Both the position numbers and the translations under genes were made by a program. Positions 1 to 6,465 of a stretch of 13,791 nt of DNA are shown here, in pieces. A model generated the notes under the pieces. That model searched no databases. It was not told where the DNA came from and saw only the letters and a list, made by a program, of their open reading frames with translations. Each line of letters opens with the position of its first letter. Position 1 is the stretch's first letter. Source of the stretch: Clostridia bacterium (GTDB lineage: Bacteria; Bacillota; Clostridia; Oscillospirales; CAG-272); NCBI GenBank assembly GCA_017395885.1, contig JAFQNM010000136.1:1-13791 (forward strand), in the 5' to 3' direction.

Positions 1-8
1 CTGCAGGT

Positions 9-704
9 ATGGCAATGAGAGTCAACCGTCTCCAGTCCATATTCCAGTATACTTATACAAACCAGGAAGACTTTTATGAAAAGCTTTTTGCCGCAAACAA
101 TATAAACTGCTGCCTTGACCCCGCAAAGGCAAAGCCAAAGGCAAGCACGGCGGCTCCAAAGCCAGCTTCTCCTGCTCCTCAAAGCACAACCCCCACTCTC
201 AATCCCCTGAGCGGCAGTTCCCAAACCCGATATAGCAATAATGCAAGCATCCCGCGTCCCACCTCCAATACAACAGGTATAGGCGGTGCTTACGGTCAGA
301 ATACCAATACTCAGAGGCCCACCGGCACCTCGGGATATACTCAGGGCGGCAGCTATAATTCCACCGCAAACCAAGGATACACCCCGGGGGGTAATTCCGG
401 CTATACCTCAGGTAGCAGTACGGGCAGTAATCCTCAGAGCCAGAGCACTCCCGACGGTAGCTTCCAGTCTCAGAATTCATGGGCCTATCCCATCAAGAAT
501 AAGATGGTGGCAGCACTTCTCGCATTTTTCCTCGGAGCGATCGGTGCTCATCATTTCTATCTTGGTCAGACAAAGATAGGCGTAATAAAGCTTATTTTCT
601 TCTGGACCTATATTCCTACCTTTTTGGGGATTTTTGATGCCATCAAGCTTTTCGTAATGAGCGATGATGCCTTTTGCAGCAAATATAAATGCAGATTAGG
701 ATAA
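9..704 (+). CDS. TM2-domain membrane protein, possibly 5'-truncated by the window edge
   Basis: The C-terminal part, about residues 160-217, is a typical TM2 domain: a first membrane helix followed by the signature GAIGAHHFYLG, a polar turn, and a second helix ending in an Asp (GIFDAIKLF). TM2 proteins are small membrane proteins whose biochemical role is mostly unknown. Residues 40-158 form a low-complexity linker rich in Ser, Thr, Gly, Asn, Gln and Pro, with repeated Gly-Tyr-Thr-type units; it is probably disordered and exposed. The first 35 residues look like the tail of a folded region (NQEDFYEKLFAANNINCC) rather than a clean N-terminus. The frame is open to the left edge and only eight bases precede the first ATG, so no ribosome site can be judged and the true start may lie upstream. 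The gene appears unrelated to the cassette downstream. Confidence 0.8.
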   Translation: MAMRVNRLQSIFQYTYTNQEDFYEKLFAANNINCCLDPAKAKPKASTAAPKPASPAPQSTTPTLNPLSGSSQTRYSNNASIPRPTSNTTGIGGAYGQNTNTQRPTGTSGYTQGGSYNSTANQGYTPGGNSGYTSGSSTGSNPQSQSTPDGSFQSQNSWAYPIKNKMVAALLAFFLGAIGAHHFYLGQTKIGVIKLIFFWTYIPTFLGIFDAIKLFVMSDDAFCSKYKCRLG

Positions 705-707
705 AAA

Positions 708-726
708 AGCCGTGCTTTGCACGGCT
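708..726. terminator. Hairpin just after the TM2 gene
   Basis: A perfect 8-bp stem (AGCCGTGC at 708-715 with GCACGGCT at 719-726) and a TTT loop lie four bases after the TM2 stop codon. On the plus strand no T-run follows. On the minus strand the hairpin is followed by six T, so by sequence it is a better terminator for leftward transcription. Confidence 0.55.
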
Positions 727-743
727 CTCAGACTGTCGAAAAA
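726..743 (-). repeat. Dispersed intergenic motif, copy 1 (inverted)
   Basis: Read on the minus strand this is TTTTTCGACAGTCTGAGA. It matches the consensus TTTTTCGACAGYCTGAG also seen at 938-953 and 13578-13593. It lies against the hairpin at 708-726, as the other copies lie near hairpins. Confidence 0.5.
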
Positions 744-836
744 GGCGCAGACCGCAGATGTGTCAAAGCAAAGAAAGCCCGGTATTGAATATAACCGTAA
801 AAATCAAAATCAACAAATAATTAAAGCTGTATTAAA

Positions 837-864
837 GAAATCCCCTGAAAGATCAGGGGATTTC
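837..864. terminator. Bidirectional terminator-like hairpin, also present at the far end of the cassette
   Basis: A 12-bp perfect stem (GAAATCCCCTGA at 837-848 with TCAGGGGATTTC at 853-864) and a four-base AAGA loop are followed by AAGCTTTTT. Nearly the same hairpin, with the same flanks, occurs at 13547-13573 after the last gene of the cassette. A-rich and T-rich flanks would allow function in both directions. Confidence 0.65.
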
Positions 865-888
865 AAGCTTTTTGCTATTGCGGTCTCT

Positions 889-906
889 GCCGTACCTTTG
901 TACGGC
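889..906. repeat. Short perfect hairpin
   Basis: The stem is GCCGTAC (889-895) with GTACGGC (900-906) and the loop is CTTT. No T-run follows on either strand, so this is not a standard terminator. It falls in the segment that separates two blocks which are contiguous at 13541-13600. Confidence 0.5.
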
Positions 907-936
907 GACGAGAACCTCAAAAGCAAAATCTGCATC

Positions 937-960
937 CTTTTCGACAGCCTGAGGCAGCTT
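937..960 (+). repeat. Dispersed intergenic motif, copy 2
   Basis: These 24 bases are identical to 13577-13600 and contain the core CTTTTCGACAGCCTGAGG. The last bases (CAGCTT) are also part of the hairpin CAGCTTGTC (955-963) with GACAAGCTG (976-984). Confidence 0.7.
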
Positions 961-988
961 GTCAATAATATTATCGACAAGCTGAGAT

Positions 989-1014
989 CCGTGCTAATGC
1001 ACGGCTCTTTTTTT
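989..1014 (+). terminator. Rho-independent terminator
   Basis: A 6-bp GC-rich stem (CCGTGC at 989-994 with GCACGG at 999-1004) and a TAAT loop are followed by CTC and seven T (1008-1014). It ends just before the promoter at 1026, so it insulates the small transcription unit from upstream read-through. Confidence 0.75.
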
Positions 1015-1025
1015 GCAGCTATCTC

Positions 1026-1054
1026 TTTACAAATATGGATAAATGTGATAGAAT
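1026..1054 (+). promoter_or_regulatory. Sigma-A promoter for the structured transcript
   Basis: The -35 element TTTACA (1026-1031) and the -10 element TAGAAT (1049-1054) each match consensus at five of six positions and are exactly 17 bases apart. Initiation would be expected near 1060-1062. That coincides with the first base (1061) of the long stem of the structured RNA, which supports both calls. Confidence 0.65.
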
Positions 1055-1060
1055 GTATAT

Positions 1061-1226
1061 GCTAGATACTTAAATTACCGTGGGATATTTTACCCTTTGT
1101 TGCGCAGAATACTATGGTAAAACCATACCCCGCGGCAACTTTGCAACAAAGTAATTTAAGTGTCTAGCAGCCTTAATGACCGGGGGCATGATTTTCGTGC
1201 ACAGCTCCCGTAGCTGTGCATTTTTT
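1061..1226 (+). ncRNA. Putative structured small RNA or attenuating leader with a pseudoknot
   Basis: No known RNA family is recognised. Seen in the sequence: an outer stem pairs 1061-1078 with 1151-1168 (17 of 18 Watson-Crick, the other position a G-U pair in RNA). Inside it, 1078-1094 pairs with 1116-1135, giving a long hairpin with one mismatch and a three-base bulge. In its loop, CTTTGTTGC (1095-1103) is perfectly complementary to GCAACAAAG (1143-1151), which lies outside the hairpin. The order is that of an H-type pseudoknot enclosed by a closing stem; base 1151 is shared with the outer stem, so not every pair can form at once. A promoter places the start at about 1061 and an intrinsic terminator ends at 1226, giving a transcript of about 165 bases. 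The WYL operon starts 80 bases later, so the element could be a free small RNA or a leader controlling read-through into 1306-5296. Function is unknown. Confidence 0.5.
1198..1226 (+). terminator. Intrinsic terminator ahead of the WYL operon
   Basis: The stem TGCACAGCT (1198-1206) with AGCTGTGCA (1212-1220) is a perfect 9 bp with loop CCCGT, followed by six T (1221-1226). An alternative pairing, CGGGGG (1181-1186) with CTCCCG (1205-1210) and one G-U, uses part of the 5' arm and would compete with the terminator. Confidence 0.8.
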
Positions 1227-1270
1227 ATTATAGATACATATGCAGACATACGTGTGTCCCTGTGAAGCGA

Positions 1271-1276
1271 TATAAT
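1271..1276 (+). promoter_or_regulatory. Probable -10 element of the WYL operon
   Basis: A perfect TATAAT lies 29 bases before the ATG at 1306. No good -35 is present at the usual distance (1248-1253 reads ATACGT). The promoter may therefore be weak or activator-dependent, or the operon may depend on read-through from the promoter at 1026. Confidence 0.45.
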
Positions 1277-1305
1277 AATATCAAGCTTACAAAAGGAAAT
1301 ATGTT

Positions 1306-2271
1306 ATGAACGGAACTAAGCAATACAGACTGCTGGAAATTTTTTTCAGAGCCCTGCGAGGAGAAGATATATCTGTCAGCGGGCTTGCCGCAGAATACGG
1401 AGTTTCATCAAAGAGCATCAGCCGCAGCATAGCAGAGATCAAGGCCTTTCTTGCAGACAGAAGGGAGCTTGTCGGCAATACGGAGCTTGAGTATTCATAC
1501 AGAGATAAGTGCTACCGCCTTGAGATGGATGAGCTGCTCAGCAGCAAGGAGCTGTTTGCGCTTGTGGAGGTAATGATAGGAGCAAGAGCCTTTTCGGCGG
1601 AGGAGCTTCACGTTCTGATAAATAAGCTTAAGGGGGTAACCACCCCGGGAGACGGAAAGACGCTCAGCGAGCTAATCAGAAAGGAGCTGTATCATTATCC
1701 ACAGGTGCGTCACGAATGCGAAAGCGTGCAGGATAATCTGTGGCAGCTTATAAACTGTATCAACGACCGTAAGGAGATAACTATAGATTATTACCGAATG
1801 GACAGGAGCTTTGTGACCCACAGGCTGATTCCTGCATCGGTAATGTTCTCCGATTATTATTTTTATCTCATAGCCTTCAGCACAAGCGACCTTGAAAAGC
1901 CTTTGTATTTCAGGATAGACAGGATAAAGCAGATAGTAACTCACAGAAAGCGTGAAAAGGCAAGGAACGTGAGCTTTGATGAGGGCAAGCTACGCAGGCA
2001 AAGCCTTTATATGTGGCCCGGCAAGCTAAGGAATATAAGGTTTGAGTTTGCGGGGCCATCGGTGCAGGCCGTGCTGGATAAGCTGCCAACGGCCCGTATA
2101 ATAGAGCGAATGGGAAACGGCAGATACCTGATAGGGGCAGAGACATACGGAGACGGAATAAAGATGTGGCTGCTGAGCCAGGGCTCCTGGGTAAAGGTCA
2201 CCGCCCCGGAGGACTTCGTGGAGGAAATGAAAAGAGAGCTTATCAAGGCTTATGAACAATATGATACATAG
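1306..2271 (+). CDS. WYL-domain transcriptional regulator (HTH-WYL-WCX)
   Basis: The 321-residue protein has the standard layout of bacterial WYL regulators. An N-terminal winged helix-turn-helix of DeoR/HTH_11 type covers about residues 7-50 (GLAAEYGVSSKSISRSIAEI). A WYL domain covers about 145-212, with DYYFYLIAF in place of the Trp-Tyr-Leu core and the conserved YFRIDRI strand. A WCX-type C-terminal domain covers about 240-315. WYL domains are thought to bind nucleic acid or nucleotide-like ligands, and WYL proteins control several phage-defence systems, such as CapW for CBASS and BrxR for BREX; that is family knowledge, not shown here. The start is set by AGGA at 1294-1297, eight bases before the ATG. 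The gene leads a tight operon, 14 bases ahead of the next gene, and probably controls the cassette. No clear operator was identified. Confidence 0.88.
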   Translation: MNGTKQYRLLEIFFRALRGEDISVSGLAAEYGVSSKSISRSIAEIKAFLADRRELVGNTELEYSYRDKCYRLEMDELLSSKELFALVEVMIGARAFSAEELHVLINKLKGVTTPGDGKTLSELIRKELYHYPQVRHECESVQDNLWQLINCINDRKEITIDYYRMDRSFVTHRLIPASVMFSDYYFYLIAFSTSDLEKPLYFRIDRIKQIVTHRKREKARNVSFDEGKLRRQSLYMWPGKLRNIRFEFAGPSVQAVLDKLPTARIIERMGNGRYLIGAETYGDGIKMWLLSQGSWVKVTAPEDFVEEMKRELIKAYEQYDT

Positions 2272-2285
2272 AAAGGACACGGGAA

Positions 2286-3899
2286 ATGACAGGAATAGTA
2301 CCGGCTTACAAATTAGAGTGCGAAGGACTTCAGGTAGAGTTTGAAGTTGTTTCTCCCATAGAACTCGTAGGAGGGCATAGCGGTGAAAGACAGGCACTTG
2401 CTCTGGATATTCAGGATCTTGATAAGCAGATAGATGCATGCGAGGAAGAGCTGAAAAAGCTGGATTCTGAAATTGACAGATTGACCAATCATGCTGACGG
2501 ACTGGATTATACCGTAGCAGTTGCAAGCGGATTAATAACAGGTGCCATAGATTCCTTTTTTGGGGAGCAGATCAAGGAGATAACTGACGGCTTCATAAAT
2601 AAAGGGTTGATAAAAACTGCAAAAGACAAAAAAATCAAAGAAGAAATACATAAGGCAGAAGAGGCGGCCAGAAAAAAAGGAAAAGAGCTTACAGATGACG
2701 CCAGGAACAGTATCCGCCGCAGTGTCACAGAAAAGTTCACCGTATCTGATAACAAGAGCGAAAAAAGTGTGCTGTCTACCGCTATCAGGTATTTTGAAAC
2801 CAGAAATGAGTCTCCGACAGATAACTTGTGGAATTATAAAGGTACAAGTATCACACCAAAGTCCCATCATCTGGATGATTTGACACACCATGCTTCGTTA
2901 ATTGGGCTTGTTGCCTCAATTGTAACGCAGTTTACTCGCAAGGCCGATTATTTTGATGCCTCCGGAAAGCACCAGGGCATTCCAATTACCATAGATGAAA
3001 AAAACGACGAGCTTTTCGGCAAAACAGTACCTTCAAAAATTGTTTGCGGAACAGTGAACTGGTTCTGGCATCTTGCCAGCGACGTTGCGGGAACAAGCGG
3101 TAAAACCGCAGGCGGCGGAATGGGAGTTCCCGGCCCCCTTTTGTCTCTCATTAAGGGATTTTCCTCGTTGCCTATCATAAAGGAAACAAAGCTGTCTGAA
3201 TTTGCCAACTTTTTATTTACCAATGATGGTGTACGGTTTGATTTTCGCGAAGAGGTTGCCCAGTCTATTCCTGTGCTGATGAACGAGCTGTTTGTAAGAA
3301 CGTTCTATGCGATTCGCAGATTTATGATGGAATACTGCGAAAATAAAGGATTTAAAGGGATAAACTGGAAGAATGTGCTTCCGTTCAGAAACAGAACAGT
3401 TATCAGAATGCTGACTATTGCCACAGGAACTTTTACGGCTTTTGACCTGGCGGATGCAGCAATTCGCTCTGGCGGCTTTAATGCCTCTTGCCTTATGAAA
3501 ATTAATTTTGTTGGAGTTGGCCGTTTTGCTGTTGCAGTTGTCACAGACGTCAGTATGGGTATAAAGAGAAATCACCTTATGAATGAACGTATCGGCGTTC
3601 TCAGCGAGCAAATGAAGCTTCTTAATGCCAAGGTGTCGTATAAATGTGCGGAGATGTATTATGCTCAGGCAGATGCCTTTGAAGCACAGGAGGAAATGTG
3701 GATAGCAGCACAAAACACAGAGCAAACACTGTATGAGGTTTATGAAATTACTGCAGAGTCGGTTACGTACATAGCAGATTCACTTGTTGAAATCCAGCAA
3801 AGCTTTGAGAACATATCTGAGTACAGAGAAGGAATAGAAAGAAACAATCCGGGTCTGATAGAAGACCTGACAAATATATTAAAGTGGGGCGAAAAATAA
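2286..3899 (+). CDS. Conserved protein of unknown function with hydrophobic segments (HHLDD-x-THH family)
   Basis: The 537-residue protein has no domain I can name. After a short N-terminal region there is a coiled coil at about residues 38-68, then a hydrophobic stretch (75-92), a Lys/Glu-rich helical region (103-150), and a motif-rich core. The core contains SHHLDDLTHH (193-202), GLVASIVTQFTRKADY (207-222), WFWHLASDVAG (259-269) and the Gly/Pro segment GMGVPGPLLSL (278-288). Further hydrophobic stretches lie at about 370-391 and 402-421, and the C-terminus is helical and acidic. From memory, proteins with this core occur in many Firmicutes, but no function is known to me. The clustered His and Asp residues could bind metal. 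AAAGGA (2272-2277) is eight bases before the ATG. The stop overlaps the next start by one base, so this protein and the coiled-coil anchor protein are probably made and used together, perhaps at the membrane. Confidence 0.8.
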   Translation: MTGIVPAYKLECEGLQVEFEVVSPIELVGGHSGERQALALDIQDLDKQIDACEEELKKLDSEIDRLTNHADGLDYTVAVASGLITGAIDSFFGEQIKEITDGFINKGLIKTAKDKKIKEEIHKAEEAARKKGKELTDDARNSIRRSVTEKFTVSDNKSEKSVLSTAIRYFETRNESPTDNLWNYKGTSITPKSHHLDDLTHHASLIGLVASIVTQFTRKADYFDASGKHQGIPITIDEKNDELFGKTVPSKIVCGTVNWFWHLASDVAGTSGKTAGGGMGVPGPLLSLIKGFSSLPIIKETKLSEFANFLFTNDGVRFDFREEVAQSIPVLMNELFVRTFYAIRRFMMEYCENKGFKGINWKNVLPFRNRTVIRMLTIATGTFTAFDLADAAIRSGGFNASCLMKINFVGVGRFAVAVVTDVSMGIKRNHLMNERIGVLSEQMKLLNAKVSYKCAEMYYAQADAFEAQEEMWIAAQNTEQTLYEVYEITAESVTYIADSLVEIQQSFENISEYREGIERNNPGLIEDLTNILKWGEK

Positions 3900-5296
3900 T
3901 GAATGAAGAACTGATTTTGAAGAATGCGGTTCCCGGCAAGGAGCTGACTCCTGAGGAAGCGAAGGCGCTTGTTGATTTTATTGATAACAAAGCAAACCAG
4001 GTCAGAAGCGTTTCGGCTGAAATCGATAAAGCTAAAAAAGCTGCAGATGATGCTACAACAAAAGCAAAGAATGCAAAAAAAGCTGCAGAGGAAATAAAAA
4101 AAATAACTGCAGAAAGGGAAAAAACCTCCTTTTTTGGCAGTAAAACAAAAGCAGTAAACGATATTAAGGATGATACCAAGGTTATTGCAGAGGCACAGGT
4201 TGCATTGGCCACAGCTCAAACACAACTGGCAGATGCCCAGCAAGCATCTGCAGCGGCACATAGAAAAACGTTTGAGTTTGAGGAGATGCTTGCAAAATTG
4301 ACTGCGGCAATGGTCAAGATCGGTACCATGAGTATTGCTACCAACCGTATTATGGTGCGTGAGCTGGAAGCAAGATTGAATGGTGCAAGCAAGGAGGAGC
4401 TTTCAGAACTGGCACGTAAGGAACTTGAGATGGTAGTATATCAGATCAAGGCCCAGCAGGATGTTTTGAGCCGTCAGGAGCAGTTAACAAGTATTGTCCG
4501 TGAAATTGATGCAAGAATAGTAGCTCAGGAAAAGAACGATGCTCTTCGTGATGAGACTATTGAGGCTCAAATGAAAAAGGGAATGGAGCGAGATCTTCGT
4601 ATTTCAGCCCAGGAAAGAAGGATCAATGACCAGGGAAGAGTAATTTCTCATCATCATCGAAAGAATGCGGAGCAGGATGAGGCGATTGCAACAGTTAATG
4701 CAAAGAACATAGAGCAGGATGAGGCGATTGCAACAGTTAATGCAAAGAACGTAGAGCAGGATGAGGCAATTGCAACAGTTAATGCAAAGAACGTAGAGCA
4801 GGATGCAGCAATTGCAGCAGGCGATGCAAAGAATCTGGAGCAGGACAAGCTTTTGACAAAGGTGATGCTTCAGAATGAAGCCCAAAACGATCGGATCAAT
4901 GCCAATCAGTATGAAATAGAAGAGCATAGACGTATTTTGGACGAACTGACAAAGGCTTCAAATGATTATGCAGCTATGTTTTCACACAGCTTTGATAATG
5001 ACAGACGTCAGGATGCTGATATTGAATTGCTTGAAAATAATGCTGATGAAGTAACTGCAATAATTGAACATATCAAAGGCAAAAATGACGAGCAGGACGG
5101 ATTGATTTCTGAGCTTTTGCAGCTTTGCGAAAAGCAGAAAGAAGCAATTGACGAGAATTCAAAGCGAATCGATGAGCTTGTGGAAAAGCTTGAACTGCTG
5201 AATAAGTATAAGAAAACAAGTAAAAAGACGTTTATAGGCGCCTTTATCGGAATAGCAGTAGCTGTTATTCTTACGGTCATATTGTTTTTGCTTTGA
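3899..5296 (+). CDS. Long coiled-coil protein with C-terminal membrane anchor and 14-residue repeats
   Basis: The protein is almost entirely helical: Ala/Lys-rich coiled coil at about residues 25-120, more coiled coil at 140-250, near-identical 14-residue repeats (consensus KNxEQDEAIATVNA) at about 250-305, then coiled coil again to 435. It ends in a basic stretch (KYKKTSKKTF) and one hydrophobic helix of about 20 residues that runs to the last residue, as in tail-anchored proteins. The long rod would therefore project into the cytoplasm from the membrane. No catalytic motif is visible. I chose the ATG at 3899, which overlaps the previous stop (TAATG) and gives 465 residues; a GTG at 3884 would add five residues but has no ribosome site. 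It is co-transcribed with the WYL regulator and the 537-residue protein. A scaffold or sensor role is inference only. Confidence 0.82.
   Translation: MNEELILKNAVPGKELTPEEAKALVDFIDNKANQVRSVSAEIDKAKKAADDATTKAKNAKKAAEEIKKITAEREKTSFFGSKTKAVNDIKDDTKVIAEAQVALATAQTQLADAQQASAAAHRKTFEFEEMLAKLTAAMVKIGTMSIATNRIMVRELEARLNGASKEELSELARKELEMVVYQIKAQQDVLSRQEQLTSIVREIDARIVAQEKNDALRDETIEAQMKKGMERDLRISAQERRINDQGRVISHHHRKNAEQDEAIATVNAKNIEQDEAIATVNAKNVEQDEAIATVNAKNVEQDAAIAAGDAKNLEQDKLLTKVMLQNEAQNDRINANQYEIEEHRRILDELTKASNDYAAMFSHSFDNDRRQDADIELLENNADEVTAIIEHIKGKNDEQDGLISELLQLCEKQKEAIDENSKRIDELVEKLELLNKYKKTSKKTFIGAFIGIAVAVILTVILFLL
4661..4828 (+). repeat. Four tandem 42-bp in-frame repeats
   Basis: Units start at 4661, 4703, 4745 and 4787; a degenerate fifth begins at 4829. 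The first three differ at only a few bases and the fourth diverges in its second half. Each encodes 14 residues, two heptads, so the periodicity fits a coiled coil and the copy number could vary without breaking it. Confidence 0.9.
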
Positions 5297-5348
5297 TGTA
5301 ACCAGAAATATAGATGATCTATCCGCATTTTGCCATCGATATCTTCCA

Positions 5349-5393
5349 AAAAGAGCCGTGATAAGCAAGGCTTTTGCTTATCACGGCTCTTTT
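5349..5393. terminator. Strong bidirectional terminator ending the WYL operon
   Basis: A perfect 20-bp stem (5349-5368 with 5374-5393) and a five-base loop have an A-run at the left foot and a T-run at the right foot. It lies 52 bases after the coiled-coil gene and separates the two operons. The GC core GAGCCGTG resembles those of the hairpins at 708 and 989. Confidence 0.88.
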
Positions 5394-5431
5394 ATTGCAT
5401 AGGATTTGCCGGCGATTGCTTTTTGCCGTTA

Positions 5432-5460
5432 TTGACAATATATGTCGTATATAGTATAAT
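5432..5460 (+). promoter_or_regulatory. Consensus sigma-A promoter of the effector operon
   Basis: TTGACA (5432-5437) and TATAAT (5455-5460) both match consensus perfectly with a 17-base spacer, so initiation is expected near 5467. The -35 overlaps a small dyad, GACA-ATATA-TGTC (5434-5446), a possible repressor site. Such a strong promoter ahead of nuclease and protease genes suggests either constant expression with control by ligand, or tight repression by a bound regulator such as the WYL protein. Confidence 0.88.
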
Positions 5461-5492
5461 GTATAGATATAAGGATAGAAAGGTGCAGTATT

Positions 5493-5960
5493 ATGGAAAA
5501 CGAAATTGCATTGCAGCTTGCCAGAGAAACGGTGGACCGTATGTGCAGTGCCCTTGACGGCGGTGGCTGGCAGTATACAAAAGGCGAGGATCTTCTTTCC
5601 ATTGAATTTGAGGTGGAGGGAGAGGACCTTCCGATGAGCTTTAACGTTTCTGCAAACCCTGAGAACAGCGTTCTTACTCTCAGGTCACCTCTGCCTATCA
5701 CCGTGCCTGCAGACAGGCGCATCGATATGGCCTTGGCGGTTTGCAAAATAAACACCCGCCTCAATGATGGCTGCTTTCAGTATGATATGAAAAACGGCCT
5801 TCTCTATTACTGCATGACCTGCGGCTATACAGACAGCATTATGGGTAACGGTGCATTCCTTTATGAAATATTCAATTCCTGCGCAATGGTGGAGGAGTAT
5901 AACGACAGACTTTTGCTGGTTTCCGAGGGCGTCATCACCCCGGAAAACATTATAAAATGA
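5493..5960 (+). CDS. YbjN / type III secretion chaperone-like small protein, copy 1
   Basis: The 155-residue protein has the alpha/beta pattern of the YbjN family, which shares the fold of type III secretion chaperones. An N-terminal helix is followed by beta strands (LLSIEFEVEGEDLPMSFNV, then SVLTLRSPLPITV), a helix (DRRIDMALAVCKINTRL), and the signature NDGCFQYDMKNGLLYY at about residues 91-106, then a final helix. No catalytic residues are expected; family members are thought to bind other proteins. It is the first gene after the promoter at 5432, with AAAGGTG (5479-5485) seven bases before the ATG, and lies 19 bases ahead of a second protein of the same type. A chaperone, adaptor or inhibitor role for the larger operon products is inference. 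The family assignment rests on the signature and strand order. Confidence 0.78.
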   Translation: MENEIALQLARETVDRMCSALDGGGWQYTKGEDLLSIEFEVEGEDLPMSFNVSANPENSVLTLRSPLPITVPADRRIDMALAVCKINTRLNDGCFQYDMKNGLLYYCMTCGYTDSIMGNGAFLYEIFNSCAMVEEYNDRLLLVSEGVITPENIIK

Positions 5961-5979
5961 GTTAAAAGGGAAAGCTGAT

Positions 5980-6456
5980 ATGGCAACTAAAGCAAATACA
6001 AAGCGAGGAGCGGCAGTTTTTAAAAAGCTGTGCTCATACCTTGAGAAAAACAATATCGAACACTATAAAAACGATGAGATACTGGCCCTTCGCATAGCAC
6101 TGGAGGAGGAGGGAGGTCCATCCTCTCTTATTCTTGCAATGGACTGTGACGTTGGCGCTCTGAGATTGCTCATACCCCTTCCCCTTGCAATGAAGCCTCA
6201 GCGCAGGCTGGAGGGTGCTATTGTATGTGCTCATGCAAACTGCAATATAAGCGACGGTGTGTTTGACTATAATGCAGACGATGGCTCTGTAGTATTCCGA
6301 ATGGCGGCCTTTCACAGAGACGGTGCCCCGGGTGAGGGCCTTTTTAAATATATGATCACCACCGCAAAGGAAACGGTTGAAAAATACCGGAAGGTATTTG
6401 AGGATGTGAATTCGGGTAAGATCGGCATTACAGATCTCGTCTTTCACAGCAAATAA
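5980..6456 (+). CDS. YbjN / type III secretion chaperone-like small protein, copy 2
   Basis: The 158-residue protein is a diverged paralogue of its upstream neighbour, with the same order: helix, strands (ILALRIALEEE, LILAMDCD, ALRLLIPLPLAM), helix (QRRLEGAIVCAHANCNI), the matching signature SDGVFDYNADDGSVVFRM at about residues 91-108, and a long last helix. The signature sits at the same residue position in both proteins. AAGGG (5966-5970) is nine bases upstream of the ATG. The stop codon overlaps the AAGGAG of the CARF nuclease gene, ten bases ahead of its ATG, so translation is probably coupled. Two non-identical copies side by side suggest a heterodimer or two separate partners among the downstream proteins, but nothing in the sequence says which. 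Confidence 0.78.
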   Translation: MATKANTKRGAAVFKKLCSYLEKNNIEHYKNDEILALRIALEEEGGPSSLILAMDCDVGALRLLIPLPLAMKPQRRLEGAIVCAHANCNISDGVFDYNADDGSVVFRMAAFHRDGAPGEGLFKYMITTAKETVEKYRKVFEDVNSGKIGITDLVFHSK

Positions 6457-6465
6457 GGAGAAAAA

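Larger units (their letters stand above)
705..1025. other. Hairpin-dense intergenic stretch without a convincing gene
   Basis: This stretch contains five separate perfect or near-perfect hairpins (708-726, 837-864, 889-906, 955-984 and 989-1014) and two copies of a short dispersed motif. The one plus-strand open frame of any length, 712-1065, runs through these hairpins, has no ribosome site and encodes nothing recognisable. Nothing notable was seen between 751 and 830. Confidence 0.6.

Noticed and set aside
712..1065. Plus-strand open frame of 117 codons in the gap after the TM2 gene
   Set aside because: It runs through four hairpins and two intergenic motifs, has no ribosome site, and its translation shows no protein-like pattern.
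1061..1168. 108-bp palindromic element as a MITE with 18-bp terminal inverted repeats
   Set aside because: No target-site duplication is seen at its edges, no second copy is in the window, and its start matches a promoter's predicted +1 better than a transposon end. Not fully excluded.
4661..4870. Regular 42-bp repeats as a possible CRISPR array
   Set aside because: The units are contiguous with no variable spacers, stay in frame within a long gene, and encode a heptad pattern.
4604..4927. Minus-strand Cys/Leu-rich open frames opposite the repeat region
   Set aside because: They are shadows of the 42-bp repeats in the coiled-coil gene, with repetitive low-complexity translation and no ribosome site.
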